Below the pieces are notes generated by a model. It was not told where the DNA came from. It saw only the letters and a list, made by a program, of their open reading frames with translations, and searched no databases. Both the position numbers and the translations under genes were made by a program. From Fidelibacterota bacterium (lineage in GTDB: Bacteria; Fidelibacterota; UBA8477; JABMPR01), in assembly GCA_013203185.1 (NCBI GenBank), contig JABMOS010000095.1, positions 1 through 52,221 of the forward strand: DNA of 52,221 bases, given 5' to 3'. Positions 8,812-19,607 of this stretch are shown one piece after another (the stretch's first letter is position 1; each line of letters opens with the position of its first letter).

Positions 8812-10932
8812 ATGAAAAAGCTAAGTACACTAATACTTGTCATCGGATTCATTGTTGCCTCCCTTCAAGCCCAAATTGCTGGAACAGAGAAGCGTTATAT
8901 CCGTGTTGGAAGTCTACAATCACACTTTAGTGCCTATGGTTCCGAGAGGGCCTGGACAGGAGTCTATTATGAAGGATTACGCTGGCCGGCTCAATATTCT
9001 TTTCAAGACAACTCAGTTATTAAAAGAGCATGGGTGGCCTGTGAAGATTTTGTAAACGAAGAAGGTGTCCAATTTTCCAATTTTGCCACCTACTTCTACC
9101 AGGGAGATGAAGGAATATCCCTGTTTCCCATGGCGCTTTATCAGACTGGAAGTTTTCTGCCTCCCACAGTTGTGGTGGATGGTCAGGACCTGACTTCTAT
9201 TCATGCTTCAGAGATTGATACGCTGGTACCTGATCAGATTCCAGATCGCATCATCAGGAATGTTGTAAATACATCTATGGGGTTGACGCAGGAGCGAACC
9301 ATATACGCTTTTAGCCAACAGTACCATGACAACTACTTCATCAAGGTATTTACCTTTACCAATACAGGCAACACAGACTGGGATGAGGAGATTGAACTCA
9401 CAGATTCTCTCCGGGGGGTACGTATTGGCTGGGGGACTAGATATAGTCTGGGAAGAGAGGGTGTATCAAATGTTGATGGTGCCCAGTCCTATGGTAAACA
9501 TAGTTGGGTAACCCGCAGGGGGGAGACCTACCCACAGAACCATCTGGAAGAGATCACAGAAGCAGACCCGGTCAAAGATTGGATTCGGGCTGGATTCTCC
9601 TGGTTAGGACAATCCAATGATATTACCTGGGATAATATTGGTGCCCCGGCACTGGCCACCAATGGGAGACTTACTTCACCTCATCATACTGGTTCAGCGG
9701 TACTGCATGTGGATGTGAGTGCAAATGATCCCAGCGATGATGTGAATCAACCTGTATTTCTGGGATGGCATGCAGGGGATACGTATCCCAGCGTTGGCTA
9801 TCAACGAGAGCAGGATATTCCAGGAATGGCTGCAGTTTATAGCATGCTCAGCGGAAATCCCCATGGTGGGCCCACAAATGGTGGCTCAACGCGCATGGAT
9901 GAAGAGAATCTTGAATCCATCACTCATCGTATAGATCCTTACACCGTCCATGGCGATGGCGGTGGAACCAATGTGATGATGACCTACGGACCCTTTGATC
10001 TGGCACACGGTGAAAGCGTGGTACTCATAGAGGCTGAAGGAATCAATGGTCTGGGAAGGGATTTGTGCGAGGAGGTAGGAGTAAGATGGCTGGAGGCCTA
10101 TAAAGATCCAGCCGATACGGGTCCTTTCAACCTTCCTGATGGTAGCACCACTACTGATAAGGACGTTTACAAGAATACCTGGGTATACACGGGAAAAGAT
10201 TCTATCATGAAAACCTTCGGTCGCGCCCTGCGTAATTTTGATAGTGGGTTTGATATTCCTCAACCCCCTCAGCCACCCACCTATTTCAATGTGGAATCAG
10301 GAGGTGATAAGATTTCCCTGAGTTGGTTATACAGTCCATCTGAAGAGGATCCAAATTTTGGTGGCTACAGACTGTATAGAGGAATCGGTAGTGCAGATAC
10401 AACCCATGAGGAGATCTTTGCCTGTGGCTATGGTACTGAGAACCCCACACTTGTTTATGAATATGATGATTTGAGCCCATCTAGAGGGCAATCCTATTAC
10501 TACTATATTGTCGCCTTTAATGATGGAAGCAACAATCAAACTGACCTCAATCCAAAGGGACCATTGCACAGTAGCCGATACTATACTCAGACCACACAAC
10601 CAGCCACCCTACAGAGACAGGCTGGATTGTCTCTGGATGATATTCGGATTGTACCAAATCCTTTTAATATTAGAAGAAGCGGTACCAAATTGGACTTTGT
10701 GAGAGAGCCAAACATGCTGGGATTTCTGGATATCCCGGGTCAGTGTACCATCCGCATATACACCGAGAGGGGAGATCTGGTCAAAACCATCGAGCATACC
10801 AATGGAACGGGTGATGAGTATTGGAGGCAAGTAACCGATCACAGACAAACAATTGTTAGCGGTGTATACCTGGCACACTTTGAATTGCCAGATGGGAGAT
10901 CGACATACAGGAAATTTCTCGTTATCAGGTAG
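8812..10932 (+). CDS. Secreted cassette partner protein with FN3-like domain and variant C-terminal tail (cassette A)
   Basis: Signal peptide MKKLSTLILVIGFIVASLQAQ; FN3-like PPTYFNVESGGDKISLSWLYSP...YRLYRG; tail DIRIVPNPFNIRR...IPGQCTIRIYTERGDLVKTIEH...SGVYLAHFELPDGRSTYRKFLVIR. Similar along its length to 14278-16491. Confidence 0.75.
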   Translation: MKKLSTLILVIGFIVASLQAQIAGTEKRYIRVGSLQSHFSAYGSERAWTGVYYEGLRWPAQYSFQDNSVIKRAWVACEDFVNEEGVQFSNFATYFYQGDEGISLFPMALYQTGSFLPPTVVVDGQDLTSIHASEIDTLVPDQIPDRIIRNVVNTSMGLTQERTIYAFSQQYHDNYFIKVFTFTNTGNTDWDEEIELTDSLRGVRIGWGTRYSLGREGVSNVDGAQSYGKHSWVTRRGETYPQNHLEEITEADPVKDWIRAGFSWLGQSNDITWDNIGAPALATNGRLTSPHHTGSAVLHVDVSANDPSDDVNQPVFLGWHAGDTYPSVGYQREQDIPGMAAVYSMLSGNPHGGPTNGGSTRMDEENLESITHRIDPYTVHGDGGGTNVMMTYGPFDLAHGESVVLIEAEGINGLGRDLCEEVGVRWLEAYKDPADTGPFNLPDGSTTTDKDVYKNTWVYTGKDSIMKTFGRALRNFDSGFDIPQPPQPPTYFNVESGGDKISLSWLYSPSEEDPNFGGYRLYRGIGSADTTHEEIFACGYGTENPTLVYEYDDLSPSRGQSYYYYIVAFNDGSNNQTDLNPKGPLHSSRYYTQTTQPATLQRQAGLSLDDIRIVPNPFNIRRSGTKLDFVREPNMLGFLDIPGQCTIRIYTERGDLVKTIEHTNGTGDEYWRQVTDHRQTIVSGVYLAHFELPDGRSTYRKFLVIR

Positions 10933-11093
10933 ATCCGTAGTGAGAAAATGAAGTTAATAAAGTTTATGTATTAACTGATTGTCGGTTATATTTACGGCAA
11001 GAAATTAGTTAGGGAAAATTTTTTGAGTTCCGCTTTAATGTTGACGAATTGGAAAATTTGTGTTCAAAAGCATTATAAATCGAGGATTAGGAA

Positions 11094-14000
11094 ATGAAGA
11101 AGCTGTATAGCCTGTTGCTCATGTGTTTATTAAGCACAGCAATATTTGCATCAACTACAGGTAAGATCTCTGGTGTTGTCACTGATACTGAATCAGGGGA
11201 GGTCCTGATAGGTGTGAACGTCATCATTAGCGAACTAGGCGTGGGAGCTGCCACGGATATGGATGGTTACTTCGCCATTCTCAATGTGCCACCGGGATCC
11301 TTTAGTCTTTCGGCTAACTACATCGGATATGGGACGGTCACCTATAGTGATGTTGAAGTGAGGATTGATCTAACCACTACCCAGAATTTTAAGCTTTCTT
11401 CACTTGCCCTTGAAGGGGAAGTAGTGGTCATTGAAGCCACAAAGCCTGTGGTCCAAAGGGACGTAGCCTCGAGTCAACGGAATGTATCTGCAAGTGAGAT
11501 AGTTGACATGCCTGTGAATAGTGTCAGCGATGTTGTGGGTCTTCAGGCAGGTGTTGAAGGTCTGTCGATTCGAGCTGGTGGCGCAGACGAGATGGTTCTC
11601 ATGATGGATGGCATCACTCTAAAAGACGATAGAACAGGTGAGCCTGTTACTGGTATTTCCTTGAGTTCTGTAAAAGAAGTCATGATTCAATCGGGTGGTT
11701 TTAATGCAGAATATGGCGATTTGCAGGCCGGTCTTATCAATGTGGTTACCCGCGAGGGAAGTAAGGATAAGTATTCATTTTCACTCTCCTATAGATATAG
11801 TCCACCTGCCCCCAAACATTTTGGCATGTCTATGTTTGACGAAGATGCCTATTTTATGCGACCCTATCTGGACGATGATGTTGCCTGGACAGGTACCGAC
11901 AATGGTGCCTGGGATGAGTATACACAATCTCAATATCCAACCTTTAGTGGCTGGAATACCGTTTCGGAACAACTCCTTTCAAATGAAGATCCCACAGACG
12001 ATTTAACTCCTGCAGGTGCCAAGCGGTTGTTTGAATGGCAAGCCCGACGTGAGGGTAATATAACCAAACCTGACTATAAGTTTGATATGGGTATCGGTGG
12101 TCCGGTGCCTCTTATTGGAAAGGCTCTGGGAAATATGCGGTTCTTCGCATCCTACAATGGCAAGCAGAATATGTATCTGGTGCCTCTGTCCCAGGATGGT
12201 TACAGGGACTGGATCGGAAATTTGAAGTTAACATCTGATATCAGCACAAAAATAAAACTGTCAATCAACGCCTTTGCAAAAAATATAACCGCTTCCACAT
12301 CGAGTGGTTCTGGACAACCCGACTATTTCTCCAGTGTTTGGGGAGTAGCCAACATCTTCAGCACAAATTCACAGCAATCATGGAAGCTTTTGTATCCTGA
12401 CTATTATTGTTCGACAGAAATTAATACCCGTATGGTGTCTGGAAAGTTAACTCATCTCCTCAATACAAATTCCTATTATGAAGGAATTCTGGAGTATTCC
12501 CAAACCGCTTATAACACTAATCCTGGTCCCCGACGCGAATCCACACTATATGATTTATTTCCCGGTACTGAAGAATTTCTCACAGATGAAGGTCCCTTTG
12601 GTTTTGATGATGGAACCTCAGAGTCAGTTGCTGGAATATTCTCTATGGGCTTGAAGAGCAATGCCCGGGATACATCAACAACTTCACGCATTAAAGCCAG
12701 ATTTGATTACACCAACCAAATTGATAAGCATAATCAGATCAAGAGTGGTGCCCAGTTCGAATATATTAATTATGACATGAATTATGGTGCCATAAATCCA
12801 GTGCTCCCTGTTGGACGCCCATTTAGCACCTGGCAAAGAAGTCCATACCAGTTCGACGTTTATGTTCAGGATAAGCTTGAGTTTGAAGGATGGATTGCAA
12901 CACTGGGTCTCCGTGGTGAATACTTTGATCCAAATACAGATTGGTATGATGTAGATGTCTATGACCCTTCCTTTTATTCATCCAGCTATGATCCAGCAAC
13001 TGAAGATGCAATACCCACCAGGGCAGCCAAGGGTACATTCACTTTGCTACCCAGACTTGGTATTTCTCACCCCATAACGGTCAATTCAAAGCTGTATTTC
13101 AACTATGGTCATATGCGCCAAAAATTTAATGCAGATGAATTGTTTGGTGTTCGGCGATATACTGACAGGAGTATAGCCTCAATTGGAGATCCTGAATTGC
13201 CACCTGAAAAGACAGTCGCCTATGAAATTGGGTATGACCAGTCTCTTTTTGACCAATACTTGATCCATCTTTCTGGCTACTACAAAGACAAATCTGATCA
13301 GTCCAATACGGTTGGCTATAAGAGTAATGCAGTGGACTATGACAGATACGACAACATTTTTTACGAGGACATTCGAGGGTTTGAATTTGAACTTCGGAAG
13401 AACAGGGGTGACTGGATCACTGGGTTTGGAAATTACACGTATTCAATTCGGACTTATGGTAATTTTGGTGTGCGTAATTACAACCTTAATCCTGCAGATC
13501 AGCGTGAAGAGGAAAATACCTATCGTCCTCAAGGCAAACCACTGCCACAGCCTCGTTTAAGCTTCAATGTTTCCTTGCATACTCCTAGATATTTTGGTCC
13601 CGTAATAGGTAGCGGGAAGCTCCTGGCAAATTGGCATCTGGCTTTCACTGGGAATTGGAAGGCTGGTGCTTATTCCAGCTATGGAAATGTTCCAGGAATT
13701 ATTAATAATGTCCGCTGGAAAGACACCTACAATGTCAACTCAAAACTTTCCAAAACTTTTCACATGGGTGATATTGATTTGACCTTCCTGGCTGAGGCAT
13801 TTAACCTCTTCAATTTCAAGCATTTCTCTACTGCAGGAATGGCCACAGGTCAAAACTATGATGATTACAAGAATTCACTTCATTTCAAAGAGGCAGTCTA
13901 TGACGAATTAGGCTTTAACCATATTAGTGGCGATGATCGATATGGCGACTATAGACCTGAAGATATTGATTATCAGCCTCTTGATTATCAGAATTCAGCT

Positions 14001-14237
14001 TACTTCGATGATGGTAGCCCTAGAGGGGGAAAAGAAGGAGTGTACTATTGGACTGAGCAGGAAAATATGTACATGAGCTACTCGGCTGCTGATGGAAATT
14101 GGACATCAGTGGATGATGGGACAATTCAAAAGGTCCTTGATGATAAAGCGTATATCTCAAATCCCCCAAATCAATCCCTGATGTTCCTTTCACCACGGGA
14201 TATTTTTGTTGGTATTAAACTGGCTTATAATTTCTAA
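11094..14237 (+). CDS. TonB-dependent receptor with N-terminal carboxypeptidase-regulatory-like domain (cassette B)
   Basis: GKISGVVTDTESGEVLIGVNVIISELGVGAATDMDGYFAI; FNAEYGDLQAGLINVVT; 1047 aa, clear paralogue of 5642-8800. Confidence 0.92.
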   Translation: MKKLYSLLLMCLLSTAIFASTTGKISGVVTDTESGEVLIGVNVIISELGVGAATDMDGYFAILNVPPGSFSLSANYIGYGTVTYSDVEVRIDLTTTQNFKLSSLALEGEVVVIEATKPVVQRDVASSQRNVSASEIVDMPVNSVSDVVGLQAGVEGLSIRAGGADEMVLMMDGITLKDDRTGEPVTGISLSSVKEVMIQSGGFNAEYGDLQAGLINVVTREGSKDKYSFSLSYRYSPPAPKHFGMSMFDEDAYFMRPYLDDDVAWTGTDNGAWDEYTQSQYPTFSGWNTVSEQLLSNEDPTDDLTPAGAKRLFEWQARREGNITKPDYKFDMGIGGPVPLIGKALGNMRFFASYNGKQNMYLVPLSQDGYRDWIGNLKLTSDISTKIKLSINAFAKNITASTSSGSGQPDYFSSVWGVANIFSTNSQQSWKLLYPDYYCSTEINTRMVSGKLTHLLNTNSYYEGILEYSQTAYNTNPGPRRESTLYDLFPGTEEFLTDEGPFGFDDGTSESVAGIFSMGLKSNARDTSTTSRIKARFDYTNQIDKHNQIKSGAQFEYINYDMNYGAINPVLPVGRPFSTWQRSPYQFDVYVQDKLEFEGWIATLGLRGEYFDPNTDWYDVDVYDPSFYSSSYDPATEDAIPTRAAKGTFTLLPRLGISHPITVNSKLYFNYGHMRQKFNADELFGVRRYTDRSIASIGDPELPPEKTVAYEIGYDQSLFDQYLIHLSGYYKDKSDQSNTVGYKSNAVDYDRYDNIFYEDIRGFEFELRKNRGDWITGFGNYTYSIRTYGNFGVRNYNLNPADQREEENTYRPQGKPLPQPRLSFNVSLHTPRYFGPVIGSGKLLANWHLAFTGNWKAGAYSSYGNVPGIINNVRWKDTYNVNSKLSKTFHMGDIDLTFLAEAFNLFNFKHFSTAGMATGQNYDDYKNSLHFKEAVYDELGFNHISGDDRYGDYRPEDIDYQPLDYQNSAYFDDGSPRGGKEGVYYWTEQENMYMSYSAADGNWTSVDDGTIQKVLDDKAYISNPPNQSLMFLSPRDIFVGIKLAYNF

Positions 14238-14277
14238 TTCAATGACTTGCGTAAATAGCATTATTCAAGGGAATAGT

Positions 14278-16491
14278 ATGAAACAAACACTTTCAAGAAC
14301 CAGAATCAGAAAACTATCAAGCTGGTTTGCATTTCTTCTGATCTTTGCCTTTATCAGCTCAACTCATGCAGCAGAATGGCGGTGGATAAAGATTGGTAGC
14401 TTGCATAATTTTTATCAGGCTATTGGATCTGAACCTGAAGAAGATGTCGGTGCTGAACAACAGTTTGGTATGCGCTGGAATGCATTTTATGATCACCAGG
14501 ACATGCAGGCAGCCAAGGGGATGTGGATTGCCGTTGCCAACTATGAAGATCCCCTTGCCAACACAACCTTTAACTATAAGATTGCTCATTGTGGACCTCG
14601 TCCGCGCCCAGAGATTTCAGCCAATGAATTCATGCCCACGGCTTTTGGCATGACTGGAAGATTTGCTGCGCCCACAATCATTGTCGATGGCGAGCTAGCT
14701 TCTGACCTTGATTGGGATGATGTTGTGGATGATGGTGGGTTTGATATTAATCAGAGAGCAGACCGCCAAATATATAACTCCGTAAATACCTCAACTGGAA
14801 TATCATTTGATAGAAATGTTTATGCATTCAGTCAGCAGTATTATGACAACTTTTTTATCTATGAGTACACTTTTGTAAACACAGGTGCTGTGAGCCAGGA
14901 TGAATCAATTTCGCATAGCAATACCTTGGAAGGTGTGTATTTCCACTGGCAATTTAGAAATGCTGTAGCTGGTGAAGGAACGGTAGAAGGATCAGTAATT
15001 GATTACCGGGGGCGACGGGGGTGGGGAACGCCTCAGAATTGTCGTTGGGGTATGAATACTATGAACGATGTTATTGGTGAGAATCCTGATAACCCAACGA
15101 CCACATCAATGTTTTCCGATGAATTGGGAGAAATGGGTATTGATGAATATGATATAGATGGTGAAATTATGCGTGCCTTTTATTCCTGGCATGGTCGTCA
15201 TTCCACCTTGAATTATGACAATATTGGCTCTCCAAATATTCAGGGTTACCAGGCAGACGGATTGATGGGCGCTTCTCAGTTTATGGGATCTGTCGTGCTT
15301 CACGCTGACACATCACCACAGAATAGTTTTGATGATATCTATCAACCGACGACGACTCGAAAAATTGAATCCAATGACCCTGAAACAGTGAGCAATGATC
15401 AATTCAGCAGCTCTCGTATGGAACGAGGCTATACCCAATTTGTAGCAGCTGGTCATGAACCGCTGAGTCAAGCTGAGCAGGTGAAATCCCAGGGACAATT
15501 TCCTGATCAATTCTCAACTGCGGGTGGGTATTCACAGACCTGGTCATTTGGACCCTATACCATGGCACCTGGTGACACAGTGCGCATCGTCGTGGCAGAG
15601 GGTGTGGCAGGTTTAAGTCGTGCCATGAATCAAAGAATTGGGAATAATTGGTACAAATTTGTAGCTGACGGTCAGCAACTTGATGTTGAAATGCCTGATG
15701 GAAGTCCTGTCAAGCTTACCAGTGAGGCCATAGCCAACGACTATAAGAATGCTTGGGTATACTCAGGTAGGGATAGTCTCATGGAAACCTTCAGGAGAGC
15801 TCGATTCTTATATAAAAATGGGCTGGATATGGGCAGTATGACACCACCTGAGCCACCTGCAGCTTTCGAGGTGACTTCCCAGGGCAATAGGATCTATCTC
15901 ACATGGGCAGACAATGCACCAAATTCAAGTTCAAATTTTGAGGGGTATAAAATATTCAGAGCAAAGGGTCAATTTGACTCCACATACTACGAGATCGCTG
16001 ATCTGAATGAAACGGATGGTTCTCTAGCACATGAATTCTCTGACATGACCGCCGAGCGGGGGCAATTATATTTCTATTATATCATCTCTTATGATGATGG
16101 GTCGACAAATGTTCTGGAGCCCAATATTCCACTCCATAGTAGCCCATTCTTCACCAGAACCAACAAGGGCGCATCCATGTTGAAGCCACCTGCTGAGGGG
16201 ATTGATGATATTATTATTGTTCCTAACCCCTATGTGATTGCAAACAACCAATTGCAATATATTGGTGAGCAAAACAGCATCAAATTTTGGAATTTACCTG
16301 CGGCATGTGAAATAAATATTTTTACAGAGCGCGGGGATAAGATATATACCTATGATCATGTGGGTAGTGGCGTTGCCACCTGGAATCTTCTGACAACCTC
16401 GAAGCAGATGATAGTCAGTGGTGTCTATATCGTGGTGTTTGAGACACCAGATGGTGATAAATCGATCAAAAAATTTGTAGTCATTCGCTAA
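14278..16491 (+). CDS. Secreted cassette partner protein with FN3-like domain and variant C-terminal tail (cassette B)
   Basis: In-frame ATG 14278 (MKQTLSRTRIRKLSSWFAFLLIFAFISSTHAAEW) gives a signal peptide, unlike the 14206 start in the track. Tail DIIIVPNPYVI...LPAACEINIFTERGDKIYTYDH...SGVYIVVFETPDGDKSIKKFVVIR. Confidence 0.75.
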   Translation: MKQTLSRTRIRKLSSWFAFLLIFAFISSTHAAEWRWIKIGSLHNFYQAIGSEPEEDVGAEQQFGMRWNAFYDHQDMQAAKGMWIAVANYEDPLANTTFNYKIAHCGPRPRPEISANEFMPTAFGMTGRFAAPTIIVDGELASDLDWDDVVDDGGFDINQRADRQIYNSVNTSTGISFDRNVYAFSQQYYDNFFIYEYTFVNTGAVSQDESISHSNTLEGVYFHWQFRNAVAGEGTVEGSVIDYRGRRGWGTPQNCRWGMNTMNDVIGENPDNPTTTSMFSDELGEMGIDEYDIDGEIMRAFYSWHGRHSTLNYDNIGSPNIQGYQADGLMGASQFMGSVVLHADTSPQNSFDDIYQPTTTRKIESNDPETVSNDQFSSSRMERGYTQFVAAGHEPLSQAEQVKSQGQFPDQFSTAGGYSQTWSFGPYTMAPGDTVRIVVAEGVAGLSRAMNQRIGNNWYKFVADGQQLDVEMPDGSPVKLTSEAIANDYKNAWVYSGRDSLMETFRRARFLYKNGLDMGSMTPPEPPAAFEVTSQGNRIYLTWADNAPNSSSNFEGYKIFRAKGQFDSTYYEIADLNETDGSLAHEFSDMTAERGQLYFYYIISYDDGSTNVLEPNIPLHSSPFFTRTNKGASMLKPPAEGIDDIIIVPNPYVIANNQLQYIGEQNSIKFWNLPAACEINIFTERGDKIYTYDHVGSGVATWNLLTTSKQMIVSGVYIVVFETPDGDKSIKKFVVIR

Positions 16492-16523
16492 GGGTAAATA
16501 AGCCCAACGGAGGATTTATTAAA

Positions 16524-17183
16524 ATGATGAAGTGGAAACAATTATTTAAAGTCACGGTTGCCTTGCTGGTGGTGAGTCTTGTTTTTATTACTTGCGAAGA
16601 GTTTGAGGAGGAAGATTACAATCTTTCGGCAATAGATGCAGCAGCAGTAAGCGCCATGGCCGATACCAATGAAGTTGGTCTATCATTGAAAAGTGCCGCT
16701 TTCTTCGCTGATGGGACAACTCTAGGGATACTACTTTCAGGCGGTGGAATTGATACAGTGATTATGGGTGTGGATACCAGTGTGGCCATCCAGCATATTG
16801 ATATCTATAGTGCCCTCGTGACAGCCAGTACTGAACCTCTCGTGGTTAATGATACTGTTTATGCGACAATCCTTTCTGCTGATAGTCTTTCATTCCGACT
16901 ACTCTCAGTTCCTTCTGCAGGAACATATGTGTTCTATCTAAATCATCATGCCGCTCCTAGTGTATTTCATGAAGTGTCTGGGGCAATGGAACTAGCCGGT
17001 GTGCCCTCTGAAGTGATGACCCCTGAACTTGTAGCTAGCCTGTATAACCCGGATAATCTGAATCCCACGATCAAGGGGAGGTATGAGTTTGAGCTTGCTG
17101 CAGGAACCTATCTTTTTGAGATGGCCCGAATGGAATCCACAACGAGTAGTAATATTCGCGTCGTCCTGATGCGTGAGCAATAA
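16524..17183 (+). CDS. Small predicted lipoprotein, unknown function
   Basis: N-terminal hydrophobic segment ending in lipobox-like LVFITC followed by an acidic EEFEEEDYN run; 219 aa. Confidence 0.65.
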   Translation: MMKWKQLFKVTVALLVVSLVFITCEEFEEEDYNLSAIDAAAVSAMADTNEVGLSLKSAAFFADGTTLGILLSGGGIDTVIMGVDTSVAIQHIDIYSALVTASTEPLVVNDTVYATILSADSLSFRLLSVPSAGTYVFYLNHHAAPSVFHEVSGAMELAGVPSEVMTPELVASLYNPDNLNPTIKGRYEFELAAGTYLFEMARMESTTSSNIRVVLMREQ

Positions 17184-17213
17184 AAAAGACCTATCGCTAA
17201 GGGATTTGATAAT

Positions 17214-18224
17214 ATGAAGATTAAAAAACTAACAATCTGCATGGCGTTGCTTCTCACGAGTACCGCTTTTGCAGACCAAGAGTTTACGAAGCTCGCCCAA
17301 ACGGGTTTCCAATTTTTGAGTGTCGTTTCAGATGCCCGCGGTGCTGCCCTGGCTGGGGCCATGACAACCACCCCATATGGATCTGGATCACTCTTTTTTA
17401 ATCCGGCTGGTATGGCCGAGATGCAAGGTGCCGTTGATGTCATGGCAAGCAAAAATACCTGGATTGCCGATATCAATCATACGACTATGAGCGTTGCCTT
17501 TAATCCGGCCAATAACAAGTATGGAGTTTTTGGACTTTCTATCCAATCAGTAAGTTATGGTGATATGCAGGGTACTATGGTGTGGGGACACGATCCCGGT
17601 TGGATTGAAACACACACTATTTCACCTTCTGCCTTGGCCATTGGTGCAGGTTATGCTATTCAATTATCAGATAGATTCTCAGTGGGTGGACAGGCCAAAT
17701 ATGCGACGCAGCAGCTGGGGAAGGGCGTTGTTGAAGTTCATCCAGAGAGTACACTTGAAGATGATAGTTTAGGGGTCCAGAAATTTTCAACATCCGCAGT
17801 TGCATTCGACTTTGGGACCCTTTTCAAAACAGGCTTCAAGGGCATAGCATTTGGCATGAATGTGCGAAACTTTTCCAATGAAATAGCATTTTTGAAGGAA
17901 AATTTCCAGCTTCCCCTGACATTCACCATGGGGCTTTCAATGGACCTGATCGATCTGATCCCTAATTTTTCTGACGCACATTCGCTCATGATGAGTGTCG
18001 ATGCCGTTCATCCACGATCATATCCTGAATATATCAATCTGGGTATGGAGTATAAACTTTTGGACATGCTTTATCTCAGATATGGTTTTATGCACAATAG
18101 AGACGAAAGAGCCTCTGCATTTGGTTTTGGGGTCTCTCGTTTTGGTCTTGGTGTTGATTATGCATATATACCTTTCGGAATTCTGGATGAAGTCCAGATG
18201 ATAACTGTAAGATTTACATATTAG
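17214..18224 (+). CDS. PorV/PorQ-like outer-membrane beta-barrel protein (cassette B)
   Basis: QTGFQFLSVVSDARGAALAGAMTTTPYGSGSLFFNPAGMAEM; paralogue of 4617-5624. Confidence 0.85.
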   Translation: MKIKKLTICMALLLTSTAFADQEFTKLAQTGFQFLSVVSDARGAALAGAMTTTPYGSGSLFFNPAGMAEMQGAVDVMASKNTWIADINHTTMSVAFNPANNKYGVFGLSIQSVSYGDMQGTMVWGHDPGWIETHTISPSALAIGAGYAIQLSDRFSVGGQAKYATQQLGKGVVEVHPESTLEDDSLGVQKFSTSAVAFDFGTLFKTGFKGIAFGMNVRNFSNEIAFLKENFQLPLTFTMGLSMDLIDLIPNFSDAHSLMMSVDAVHPRSYPEYINLGMEYKLLDMLYLRYGFMHNRDERASAFGFGVSRFGLGVDYAYIPFGILDEVQMITVRFTY

Positions 18225-18262
18225 ACAAATGATCCGTGTGTAGGATTTGGAGAATTAAGTTT

Positions 18263-19537
18263 ATGAAAACACAGAATTATTTTAGTTGCTTACTTATTGG
18301 CCTTATTCTCATTGGGGGTATTGGCTGTGAATATGATGACTATCCAGATCCAATCTGGGATCCAGACGACGCAGGTGGTCCTACACCGGTGATCACAGCA
18401 ATGGATCCACCTGATGTGGCCTATGATGGTCTCACGGTGGTAACCATTAGTGGCGAAAATTTCTCACCCACATTCTCAGAGAATCAGATCACCTTCAATG
18501 GCGTTTCTGCCAGCATAAGCGCAGAGTTATCCACTGAAGCTGAACTGGTTGTGACAATGCCCATTATCATTAGCGACGCCTCTTTAAATGCCATTGATGG
18601 TGTCCAGGTCATGGTTGCGGTCCAGGGTTCGTATGCTGGGGCTGTTTACGACCAGGATTTTCGTGTGGAACGCGCCGTTATCGAATGGGGTAGCTTCATC
18701 GGGGAGAAACCTGAAAAACTTCCCAACGCGGTTGCTGTTGATGCAGATGAGAATGTTTTTGTCGCAGCAGGCGATAAGATAATTTACAAGATAGATACCC
18801 TCGGTACGCGTACAGAATTTGGTACAGGCTTAAGTACCACAACCAATGACATGAAGGTGGGTCCAGGTGGAGCCGTCTATTTTGCCAGAAACAATCCCTT
18901 CATATATCGTGTTGATGTCGCAGGTGGTGCCGCGGATCGATGGCATCGTGTGGGTTCAAAAATAGCTTGTTTTGACTTTAATGCAGACCAGAACATCTAT
19001 TGTGGTGGTAAAAATGATTCCCTGTATTTCGTTGATGTCGCAGCTGAGACCAACCGCGGAATTGCATTGGCAGAAGATTATAGCTATTCAGCCCTGAGGG
19101 TCTACGATGGTTATGTCTACATTGCAGGTACCTATGAGGGAACCGATGGAGCAGTCACAGTGATTCAAGGGATCTGGAGACATGAAATCCTGGCTGATGA
19201 TGAACTAGGTTCACGGGAGTTGGTTTATGATTGGGCTGGTGCAGAATATTCAGCTAACCAGGATATTATCAGCATGGTTGTTGACGCTGACGGACTGTTC
19301 TACTTAGGACTAAGTGAAGGATCTGGTCCCGCCATCATTACCGTTGATTTTGCCACACAGGCTGTTGAAACATTCTATGATGCTGTACTAACAGCACCTG
19401 CCACAAGTTTAGCCTGGGGTAATAGTAATTTTATTTATTGCGTAAGGACAATGGTTGCATCAACTGATGGGTTGCCAACTGGATCGTTTCGCATTGCACA
19501 ATCGTTAACAGGTGCTCTATATTACGGGCGCAATTAG
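18263..19537 (+). CDS. Lipoprotein with IPT/TIG domain and beta-propeller-like (NHL-like) repeats
   Basis: In-frame ATG 18263; lipobox LIGGIGC; TIG-like TPVITAMDPPDVAYDGLTVVTISGENFSPTFSENQITFNG; repeated VDADENVFVAAGDKIYKI-like blades. Confidence 0.7.
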   Translation: MKTQNYFSCLLIGLILIGGIGCEYDDYPDPIWDPDDAGGPTPVITAMDPPDVAYDGLTVVTISGENFSPTFSENQITFNGVSASISAELSTEAELVVTMPIIISDASLNAIDGVQVMVAVQGSYAGAVYDQDFRVERAVIEWGSFIGEKPEKLPNAVAVDADENVFVAAGDKIIYKIDTLGTRTEFGTGLSTTTNDMKVGPGGAVYFARNNPFIYRVDVAGGAADRWHRVGSKIACFDFNADQNIYCGGKNDSLYFVDVAAETNRGIALAEDYSYSALRVYDGYVYIAGTYEGTDGAVTVIQGIWRHEILADDELGSRELVYDWAGAEYSANQDIISMVVDADGLFYLGLSEGSGPAIITVDFATQAVETFYDAVLTAPATSLAWGNSNFIYCVRTMVASTDGLPTGSFRIAQSLTGALYYGRN

Positions 19538-19607
19538 CAATAAAATAACAACTCAAATCATGGGCGAAGCACAAATGTGTTCCGCTATACAAAACAGGAG
19601 GTATTTC

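Noticed and set aside
11041-11079. Sigma70 promoter before receptor B (ttgacg ... tataaa)
   Set aside because: The spacing between the two elements is 27 bp, too long for a functional promoter.
16524-17183. SusD-like lipoprotein completing a classical SusC/SusD pair
   Set aside because: It is only 219 aa, lacks SusD/RagB-type sequence features, and sits after the partner rather than immediately after the receptor.
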